Positions 52,023-58,598 of a stretch of DNA of 64,000 nucleotides are shown piece after piece. The DNA is from JANQIO01 sp965601975 (GTDB lineage Bacteria; Pseudomonadota; Gammaproteobacteria; Pseudomonadales; Halieaceae): contig OZ271856.1 of NCBI GenBank assembly GCA_965601975.1, positions 2,604,001 to 2,668,000 of the forward strand, read 5' to 3'. A program made the translations under genes and the position numbers. Each line of letters begins with the position of its first letter. Position 1 is the stretch's first letter. The notes under the pieces were generated by a model. It worked only from the letters and a program-made list of their open reading frames with translations. It searched no databases and was not told the DNA's origin.

Positions 52023-52958
52023 CTACTGGGCCCAGCTGACCGAGTCCGCCACCCGGCGCGCCGTGGTCATCGGCACCTCGCCCAGAACCGTAATGAGGAC
52101 TGGCTGGCCCGAGAGGCTGCGGCCGCGGGTGTAGGCATTGGTGCCGCCCTGCCTGGCCACTCCTTCACCGGGAGATTCCATCTCCGGTACGCGCTCGACG
52201 AACACGCTGAAAATCGCCAGCCCGTCGGTAAAGCTCTTGTCGTGGCCGGTATTGGCGATATCGTCCGTCAGCGTGAATCCCGCAGGCAGCCAGCCCACAT
52301 TCCAGGCCATGGCATCAGGGTCGGGCGGCGGCCTGAGGACGCCGTGGTCGTGAGGCGCATGGCGAATCACGTCGACCTCGGTGCCTTCCATGTCGACGTC
52401 ACCAATTTCCAGGTCTGCGAACTGGAAGCGCTCAAGGATCCTGCCGTCTTTCGCTACGGTCTGTGTCTTCAGCAGCAGCCCGGTACCCCGGTCCACTGCC
52501 ATCTGGTAGCCAAAGCGGTAGCTGTCCCTGGGTATCACATTGATGATGACCGCGCTGCGACCGGCGATGCGATGTCCACCGGCGACCTTCAGGCGATAGT
52601 GAGCAGACAGGCCGCAGTCGTCGCCGCTGCCCTGGAAATTGCTGCCGAGGCGCACCAGCTTGTGCCCGGGGTGGATACAGTCGAGCGGATGCTCGGTACG
52701 CACGACGCGCAGATCCTTGCCCGTGAGGTGGGTAATCTCCTCGCGCTCCATGTTGCCGGAGACGGAATGCGAAATCCGCATGGCCTGCACGGCGCCACCA
52801 TGCTGGTAGGTGAACACTCCACGGTAGCTGGTTTCGCGCAGGCTGTGGGACATCCGGTCCAACCAGCGCATGGCCTCCCTGTCGGCGGCCGGGCACTCTG
52901 CCAGGGTCGGTGCCGCGTACCCGTGCAGCAGTGCAATCGTAATGACGACAGCGCGCAA
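52023..52958 (-). CDS. rseB: Periplasmic sigma-E regulator RseB/MucB
   Basis: Binds the periplasmic part of RseA and shields it from proteolysis. A 311-aa precursor with signal peptide (MRAVVITIALLHGYAAPTLA-E), the LolA-like large domain (MSHSLRETSYRGVFTYQHGG) and the small C-terminal domain (WLPAGFTLTDDIANTGHDKS). It begins 3 bases after rseA. Its partner RseA here is unusual in its cytoplasmic half but has an ordinary periplasmic part. Confidence 0.94.
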   Translation of the reverse strand: MRAVVITIALLHGYAAPTLAECPAADREAMRWLDRMSHSLRETSYRGVFTYQHGGAVQAMRISHSVSGNMEREEITHLTGKDLRVVRTEHPLDCIHPGHKLVRLGSNFQGSGDDCGLSAHYRLKVAGGHRIAGRSAVIINVIPRDSYRFGYQMAVDRGTGLLLKTQTVAKDGRILERFQFADLEIGDVDMEGTEVDVIRHAPHDHGVLRPPPDPDAMAWNVGWLPAGFTLTDDIANTGHDKSFTDGLAIFSVFVERVPEMESPGEGVARQGGTNAYTRGRSLSGQPVLITVLGEVPMTTARRVADSVSWAQ

Positions 52959-52961
52959 GCT

Positions 52962-53918
52962 TTACTCCTCCGCTTCGAAGGTGGCCACCTTGGCATAGGG
53001 CATCATGCCCTGGGGTGAATTGAGTGCGGCTTCGTCTGCGTGTGGCAGCATGTAGCGGCGCAGCCGTTCACGCGCGATGGCATCATAGTCAGTTGCAGCG
53101 GGTGCCGGTTCGGCTGCTGCGGGCTGGGCTTCACGCTGCGCCGGAACCGCATAGCCGTAGCCCGCGCGCGTCGCGGTGCCGCCGAGCAGCGTTACCGGTG
53201 AACCGCGCTCCGTAACGGCGTCGGCGACAGGAGCTACCGGTGCGCCGGTCTCGAGCAGGCCGTAGTACTGGCTGCCCAACAGGACTGCCGCGGTGACAGA
53301 GGCCGCCACCGCAAAACTCGCCACCGGCTTCATGATCTGCTGGAAGCGGCCAACCGGCTGAATGCTGGCTGCCGCCGCGCCCGGCTCGGTTTCGTTGGCG
53401 GCGGGCGTAGGCACCATGTCGTAGCTGGGCTCCTGTTCAACGGCCGCCATGATGCGATCCGACAGGTCCAGGTTCATCATCGGGCTGCCGGGCTCAAGGC
53501 CGCTTCGCACGCTGTGGTAACGCCGCCAGCTTTCGCGCAGGGCGGGATCACTGGCGTTGTCCAGAACGCGCGCTATATCCGCGTCGCCGGCCTCGCCATC
53601 GATCAGGGCTGAAAGGGATTCGCCCAGCTGTTCATCCAGGTTTGCGGTGGCCGCCGGGCCGGGAACTGCTGTGCCAGCGGCGTGCGATGCCTCACTGCCG
53701 TGGGCCGACTCCCGCTCGATGGCCGCCATAATACGATCCGACAGGTCCAGCTCCGGCATCTGGCTGCCTGGTCCGAGGCTGTGCCGCACATTGTGGTAAC
53801 GCCGCCAGCTTTCACGCAGGGCGGGGTCGCGCACATTGTCCAGCACGCGTTCCATATCGGCTGCGCCGGCCTCGCCGTCCATCAGGGCGGACAGAGATTC
53901 GCCAAGCTTTTCGTTCAT
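52962..53918 (-). CDS. rseA: Anti-sigma-E factor RseA/MucA with duplicated N-terminal domain
   Basis: Membrane-spanning inhibitor of sigma-E, 318 aa against roughly 200 in E. coli and Pseudomonas. The excess comes from a second copy of the cytoplasmic sigma-binding domain: residues 2-71 and 95-164 align without gaps, 52 of 70 identical (both contain GESLSAL, DPALRESWRRYH, LDLSDRIMAA). A 23-residue Ala/Gly/Pro linker joins them. Then an Ala/Pro linker, a transmembrane helix (about 199-217) and a periplasmic segment ending HADEAALNSPQGMMPYAKV, where RseB and site-1 protease would act. The downstream rseB begins after 3 bases. Confidence 0.95.
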   Translation of the reverse strand: MNEKLGESLSALMDGEAGAADMERVLDNVRDPALRESWRRYHNVRHSLGPGSQMPELDLSDRIMAAIERESAHGSEASHAAGTAVPGPAATANLDEQLGESLSALIDGEAGDADIARVLDNASDPALRESWRRYHSVRSGLEPGSPMMNLDLSDRIMAAVEQEPSYDMVPTPAANETEPGAAAASIQPVGRFQQIMKPVASFAVAASVTAAVLLGSQYYGLLETGAPVAPVADAVTERGSPVTLLGGTATRAGYGYAVPAQREAQPAAAEPAPAATDYDAIARERLRRYMLPHADEAALNSPQGMMPYAKVATFEAEE

Positions 53919-53972
53919 TGTTTTTGACCTCCCCGGTCTCGCGTAATCGCCGATCGCATCATTACGCGCTGT

Positions 53973-54569
53973 TCAGGTGCCGGGCACCACTTCCCCATCG
54001 AGCTGTGCCTGCACACGTTTGTCTATGGCCTCCCTGGCCCTGAATATCCGCGACCGCACCGTCCCCACGGGGCAATCCATGATATCCGCAATGTCCTCGT
54101 AACTCAGACCATCAAATTCCCGTAAAGTTACAGCGGCCCTGAGATCATCGGGCAGACCCCTGATGGCCTCGTTGACCACCGCTTTCAGCTCCTCGCTGAA
54201 CAGGTGGTTCTCCGGGTTTTCCATGTCCCTGAGGGCGCCGCCATTTTCGAAATGCTCGGCGTCTTCGATTTCCACATCGCTGCCCGGCGGCCGTCGGCCC
54301 CTTGCCACCAGGTGGTTCTTGGCCGTGTTGATGGCAATCCGGTACAGCCAGGTATAGAACTGGCTGTCGCCGCGAAACCTCGGCAGCGCCCGGTAGGCCT
54401 TGATGAAGGCCTCCTGGGTAACGTCCTGCACCTCGTAACTGTCGTTCACATAGCGCGACACCAGCCCCAGGATCTTGGGCTGGTACTTCAATACGAGAAG
54501 ATCGAAGGCACGTTTATCTCCCGCCTGTACCCTTTCAACCAACTGCTGGTCTGATTCGGCCGCAGCCAA
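53973..54569 (-). CDS. rpoE: Extracytoplasmic-stress sigma factor sigma-E (RpoE/AlgU)
   Basis: ECF sigma factor of 198 aa directing the envelope-stress response. Region 2 (FDLLVLKYQPKILGLVSRYV, DVTQEAFIKAYRALPRFRGD, FYTWLYRIAINTAKNHLV) and region 4 (LREFDGLSYEDIADIMDCPV, VRSRIFRAREAID) are typical of the RpoE/AlgU group. Start TTG 54569 with AGGGGG 5 bases upstream; an ATG at nearly the same place is in another frame. A sigma-E-type promoter precedes it, pointing to autoregulation. Heads the rseA-rseB-rseC-degQ cluster. Confidence 0.97.
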   Translation of the reverse strand: MAAAESDQQLVERVQAGDKRAFDLLVLKYQPKILGLVSRYVNDSYEVQDVTQEAFIKAYRALPRFRGDSQFYTWLYRIAINTAKNHLVARGRRPPGSDVEIEDAEHFENGGALRDMENPENHLFSEELKAVVNEAIRGLPDDLRAAVTLREFDGLSYEDIADIMDCPVGTVRSRIFRAREAIDKRVQAQLDGEVVPGT

Positions 54570-54592
54570 GCATGCCCCCTATGTCCCGCGCT

Positions 54593-54621
54593 TTAGGATT
54601 GCGGGAAAATAAAAAAGTTCC
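54593..54621 (-). promoter_or_regulatory. Sigma-E-type autoregulatory promoter of rpoE
   Basis: On the minus strand GGAACTT (54621-54615), 16 bases, TCCTAA (54598-54593). GGAACTT is the exact sigma-E -35 consensus; the -10 departs from TCTGA at some positions. The transcript would start about 18 bases before the rpoE TTG. Confidence 0.72.
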
Positions 54622-54688
54622 TTTCGATTACGCGGTGCGTATGATGAAAACGTCAAATTTGTGCTGATTGCTGCAAATTTGCCGCCGT

Positions 54689-54716
54689 TTGGCGCAACAG
54701 TCAGCAAAAATACACT
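54689..54716 (+). promoter_or_regulatory. Promoter of nadB
   Basis: TTGGCG (54689-54694), 16 bases, TACACT (54711-54716), giving a leader of about 30 bases before the nadB ATG. An A+T-richer region upstream contains AAATTTG repeats shared with the divergent rpoE side. Confidence 0.5.
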
Positions 54717-54753
54717 AAATTTCTGAGTCACACAGCCCCGGAAACCCGCGAGG

Positions 54754-56331
54754 ATGCCCCACCGTCACCAACACGATGTCCTGGTCATTGGCAGCGGCGC
54801 CGCCGGGCTGGCCCTGGCCCTGCAATTGCCCGACACCGCCCGTGTCGCCGTGCTGAGCAAGGGTGAACTCACCCAGGGTTCCACCTACTGGGCACAGGGC
54901 GGCATGGCCGCGGTGCTGGACAAGGACGACACCGTGGAATCCCACCTGGAGGACACGCTCAATGCCGGGGTCGGCCTGTGCCACCGCGATGTCGTCGAGT
55001 TCGTCGTGTCCCAGGGTGCCGACATGGTCAGCTGGCTGCTCGAACAGGGCGTGGAATTCGACCGCCGCGAGACCCCCAAGCACAGCGAGTTTCACCTGAC
55101 CATGGAGGGCGGCCACAGCCACCGCCGGGTCATACACGCGGCGGACGCCACCGGCAAGGCAATTTCCGAGGTGCTGGTCGAGCGCACCCTGGAGCGGGAC
55201 AACATCGAGATCTTCACCAATCGCGTCGCCGTCGACCTGGTGCGGCGGAACGATCGCTGCCAGGGCGCCTATGTGCTTCACCGCGAGACCGGCGAAGTGG
55301 ACCTGTTCCTGTCCCGCTTCGTGATCATCGCAACCGGCGGCGCCAGCAAGGCCTACCTGTACACCAGCAACCCCGACGGCAACAGCGGTGACGGCATCGC
55401 CATGGCCTGGCGCGCCGGCTGTCGTGTTTCCAACCTTGAGTTCAACCAGTTCCACCCCACCTGCCTCTATCACCCCGATGCAAAGTCTTTCCTGATTACC
55501 GAGGCACTGCGGGGGGAAGGCGGCTGGCTTCAGCTGCCGGATGGCACGCGCTTCATGGAGAAATTCGACAAGCGCGGTGAGCTGGCGCCCAGGGACGTGG
55601 TGGCACGTGCCATCGACCACGAGATGAAGCGCACCGGCAGTGACTGCGTCTACCTGGACATCAGCCACCAGCCGGCGAAGTTCCTGCAGAGCCACTTCCC
55701 GACGGTGCACCGACGCTGCCTGGATTTTGGCATCGACATCACCCGTGAACCGATCCCCGTGGTACCCGCCGCCCACTACACCTGCGGCGGCGTGCTGGTG
55801 GACCTGCGCGGCCATACGGATCTCGCCCAGCTTTACGCGATCGGCGAGACCACCTGCACCGGCCTGCACGGGGCCAATCGCATGGCCAGCAATTCACTGC
55901 TGGAATGCCTGGTCTACGCCCGGGCGGCGGCCCGGGACATCATCAGCAAGCTCGACGATGTGGCGCCGCCGGAGGAAGCCCCGGACTGGGACGAAAGCCA
56001 GGTCACCAACTCCGACGAGGACGTGGTCATCTCTCACAACTGGGACGAACTGCGGCGCTTCATGTGGGACTACGTGGGCATCGTGCGCACGGACAAGCGG
56101 CTGCAGCGAGCGCTGCGCCGGGTCGAGCTGTTGCAGGAAGAAATCGTCGAGTACTACAGCAACTACAAGGTCAGCAACGACCTGCTGGAGCTGCGCAACC
56201 TGGCCATGGTAGCGGAACTGATGATTCGCTGCGCCATCGAGCGCCGGGAAAGCCGCGGCCTGCACTACACGCTCGACTACCCCGAGCTCGCCCCCCAGGC
56301 CGTCGACACCGTGCTTCGACCGGAGCTGTAG
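54754..56331 (+). CDS. nadB: L-aspartate oxidase
   Basis: FAD enzyme making iminoaspartate, first step of NAD synthesis. The 525-aa protein has the dinucleotide fold VIGSGAAGLALALQLPD, the active-site region GGAS..YLYTSNPDGNSGDG, EFNQFHPTCLYHPD, VVPAAHYTCGGVLVDLRGH and the C-terminal helical domain (LRRFMWDYVGIVRTDKRLQR). Divergent from rpoE, the classic gammaproteobacterial pair. Its 3' end overlaps the opposing ygfX gene by 55 bases. Confidence 0.97.
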   Translation: MPHRHQHDVLVIGSGAAGLALALQLPDTARVAVLSKGELTQGSTYWAQGGMAAVLDKDDTVESHLEDTLNAGVGLCHRDVVEFVVSQGADMVSWLLEQGVEFDRRETPKHSEFHLTMEGGHSHRRVIHAADATGKAISEVLVERTLERDNIEIFTNRVAVDLVRRNDRCQGAYVLHRETGEVDLFLSRFVIIATGGASKAYLYTSNPDGNSGDGIAMAWRAGCRVSNLEFNQFHPTCLYHPDAKSFLITEALRGEGGWLQLPDGTRFMEKFDKRGELAPRDVVARAIDHEMKRTGSDCVYLDISHQPAKFLQSHFPTVHRRCLDFGIDITREPIPVVPAAHYTCGGVLVDLRGHTDLAQLYAIGETTCTGLHGANRMASNSLLECLVYARAAARDIISKLDDVAPPEEAPDWDESQVTNSDEDVVISHNWDELRRFMWDYVGIVRTDKRLQRALRRVELLQEEIVEYYSNYKVSNDLLELRNLAMVAELMIRCAIERRESRGLHYTLDYPELAPQAVDTVLRPEL

Positions 56332-56705
56332 CGAGCGGCCAGCACCAGCCGGCGCCAGCGCTCACGACAGAAGTGGCGCCGCCACAGCAGGCAGCGGGAA
56401 TCGAATGCCTCGCCGCGAAGGTGCAGGCACAAAAGCAGGGGGCCGCAGTAGGCGTCGCCCACCGGGTTCAGGCGACACTGAGTGTCACCTCGCTGCAGCC
56501 ACCAGTCCCGCCCGTCGAAAACCAGGCGCCGACCCGCCAGCCGGCGCCGGTAGCACCACAGGTCGATCAGCAAAACGGGGACGGGCAGTGCGGTCAGCCA
56601 AACCGGAAGCACGAGGCTCGCGAGCACCATTGCCAGCAGGAACAGTGCGGCCAGCAGCGCGCGGCCGCGAGAGCAGTCTTCGGCGTCAAGCGCCGCGGCG
56701 GGCAA
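56277..56705 (-). CDS. ygfX: YgfX/CptA-like small membrane protein
   Basis: About 142 aa from TTG 56705. Two adjoining membrane helices (LLAALFLLAMVLASLVLPVW; ALPVPVLLIDLWCYRRRL) followed by a cytoplasmic beta-rich part (RRLVFDGRDWWLQRGDTQCR, PLLLCLHLRGEAFDSRCLLW). Size, topology and position right after sdhE match YgfX (also named CptA), reported in E. coli as a membrane partner or toxin of the SdhE pair. The start overlaps the sdhE stop by 20 bases; no ATG is available near it. The 3' end overlaps nadB convergently. Confidence 0.78.
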   Translation of the reverse strand: MPAAALDAEDCSRGRALLAALFLLAMVLASLVLPVWLTALPVPVLLIDLWCYRRRLAGRRLVFDGRDWWLQRGDTQCRLNPVGDAYCGPLLLCLHLRGEAFDSRCLLWRRHFCRERWRRLVLAARYSSGRSTVSTAWGASSG

Positions 56706-56943
56706 ACGCCAGGATGGTGTCGACGATCTGCGCGAGTTCATTGTCCTCGGGGCGCACACGGCCCAGGAACCACTTGAAGAGCTCCGTGTCCTCGCATTCG
56801 AGCAGGTTTCGATAGCGCTGCTGGTCCGCTTCACCAAGGCCCGGGTAGCACTCCTTGACGAAGGGCTCCAGCACCAGGTCCAGCTCCAGCATGCCGCGGC
56901 GGCTGGCCCAGCAGACGCGGTTGTATTCGATCGAATCAGGCAT
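56686..56943 (-). CDS. sdhE: Succinate dehydrogenase flavinylation factor SdhE
   Basis: An 85-aa protein that helps attach FAD to SdhA. MPDSIEYNRVCWASRRGMLE holds the RGxxE motif (RRGMLELDLVL), and LLECEDTELFKWFLGRVRP matches the family second half. Start ATG 56943. Divergent from ygfZ and upstream of ygfX, as in E. coli. Confidence 0.94.
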   Translation of the reverse strand: MPDSIEYNRVCWASRRGMLELDLVLEPFVKECYPGLGEADQQRYRNLLECEDTELFKWFLGRVRPEDNELAQIVDTILAFARRGA

Positions 56944-56995
56944 GCGCGAAGTATAAGAGCTGACACCGTCCAAAGCAGCACCTATCATAGCCGCC

Positions 56996-57901
56996 GTGAC
57001 ATCATTCCTCGCCAAACTGGATTACCGCGGCACCCTCTCCCTGGACGGTCCCGACGGCCGCAGCTTCCTGCAGGGCCAGACCACCTGCAATCTCGATGAG
57101 CTCGACGCCGATCACAGCCTGGCGGGCGCCTACTGCAATCCCCAGGGCCGCATGGTGTGCGATTTCCGGCTGCTGCAGCAGTCCGGCGAGCAGATCCTGC
57201 TGGTGTTGGAGGCCGATGCGGTCGAAACGGCCCTGGCCACGTTTGGCAAGTACATCCTGTTCTCAAAGGCTGAGATCAGCGATGTCTCCGACGCGTTCTG
57301 CCACTACGCCCTGTGGGGCGACGGTGCGGCCGGCCTGGCAGGCGCCCCCTCCGAAGAAGGCATCACCTGCTGGCGAAACGGTTCCGTGACCTGGACGGCT
57401 TCAGATGTGCCCGGCGCATTCGAGGCCTGCGTACCGGCCGCGGAAGCCGACGCCTTCGAGGCCGCCATGGCGGCGGACACCGCTTCCGCGACGGCGTTCC
57501 GACAACTGGAAATCGAAGCGGGCATCGGCCACGTCGCCGGTGCCGGCAGCGGCCTGTTCCTGCCGCAAATGCTCAACTTCCAGCTGACCGGCCGGGTGAG
57601 CTTCAACAAGGGCTGCTATACGGGCCAGGAAGTCGTGGCCCGCATGCACTACCGCGGCAAGGTAAAACGGCCGATGGTGCGGGCCAGGGTCATCGCCGAC
57701 GGCGCCCTGCCCGGCGACCCCCTGTTCCGGCGCGACAGTGACAAAACCGTTGGCAACGTGGTGCTCGCAGCCGCGGGCGACGGCGAGTTATCGCTGCTGG
57801 CATCCGTGGCCAGCGATGCCGTCGCCGAGGGCGTGACCCTCGGCGAGAACGGCCCGGAACTGGAGTTCCTCTCCCTGCCCTATCCCATCGAGTCCGGCTG
57901 A
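56996..57901 (+). CDS. ygfZ: Folate-binding Fe-S maturation protein YgfZ
   Basis: GcvT-like protein supporting certain iron-sulfur enzymes, including the tRNA methylthiolase MiaB. The 301-aa protein carries the invariant signature FNKGCYTGQEVVARMHYRGK. It starts with GTG 56996. Its 3' end overlaps ung on the other strand by 22 bases. Confidence 0.94.
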   Translation: MTSFLAKLDYRGTLSLDGPDGRSFLQGQTTCNLDELDADHSLAGAYCNPQGRMVCDFRLLQQSGEQILLVLEADAVETALATFGKYILFSKAEISDVSDAFCHYALWGDGAAGLAGAPSEEGITCWRNGSVTWTASDVPGAFEACVPAAEADAFEAAMAADTASATAFRQLEIEAGIGHVAGAGSGLFLPQMLNFQLTGRVSFNKGCYTGQEVVARMHYRGKVKRPMVRARVIADGALPGDPLFRRDSDKTVGNVVLAAAGDGELSLLASVASDAVAEGVTLGENGPELEFLSLPYPIESG

Positions 57902-58596
57902 GCCGGCAGCCGCCAGTCGACGGGCTGGCGGCCCTGCGCTTCCAGGTAGGCATTGGCCTGGCTGAAATGCCGGCAGCCAAAAAAGCCGCGACGCGCACTG
58001 AGTGGTGACGGGTGCGGGGCTTTCAGCACGCAATGGCGCTGTGTGTCGATGACCGCGCCCTTGCGCTGGGCGTAGGAGCCCCACAGCATAAATACCACGT
58101 GCTCGCAGTCCCGGTTGACCACTTCGACGGCACGATCCGTGAACTCTTCCCAGCCCTTGCCCTGGTGAGACGCGGCGCGGCCGCGCTCCACGCTGAGCAC
58201 GCTGTTGAGCAGCAGCACGCCCTGGTCCGCCCAGTGGGTCAGGCAACCGTGCTGTGCCGGCGGCAGCTGCAGGTCCTGTTCCAGTTCCTTGTAGATATTG
58301 ACCAGCGACGGCGGCAGGGCCACGCCCGGCCTTACAGAAAAACACAGGCCGTGTGCCTGGCCGGGCCCGTGGTAGGGATCCTGGCCGAGGATCACGACGC
58401 GAACCTGGTCTACCGGCGTGTGGTTGAAGGCGGCAAACATCTCGCTGCCGCGCGGATAGATGACCTTGCCCGCCGCCTTCTCCCGGGTCAGGAAGGCCTT
58501 GAGGGCGTGCATATAAGGAAGCGTGAACTGCTCTTCCAGCCGGGACAGCCAGCTCGACTCCAGCTGGATCGCAGCGGAGGCCGCCGCTTCAGCCAC
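57880..58596 (-). CDS. ung: Uracil-DNA glycosylase
   Basis: Removes uracil from DNA. A 238-aa family 1 enzyme: catalytic ILGQDPYHGPGQAHGLCFSV, NSVLSVERGRAASHQGKGWE and APHPSPLSARRGFFGC. Start GTG 58596 (VAEAAASAAIQLESSWLSRL) only 2 bases after the FO synthase stop, so it is probably the last gene of the F420 operon by transcription. A longer frame extends into the FO synthase gene but has no family match. Confidence 0.96.
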   Translation of the reverse strand: MAEAAASAAIQLESSWLSRLEEQFTLPYMHALKAFLTREKAAGKVIYPRGSEMFAAFNHTPVDQVRVVILGQDPYHGPGQAHGLCFSVRPGVALPPSLVNIYKELEQDLQLPPAQHGCLTHWADQGVLLLNSVLSVERGRAASHQGKGWEEFTDRAVEVVNRDCEHVVFMLWGSYAQRKGAVIDTQRHCVLKAPHPSPLSARRGFFGCRHFSQANAYLEAQGRQPVDWRLPAQPDSMG

Positions 58597-58598
58597 GC

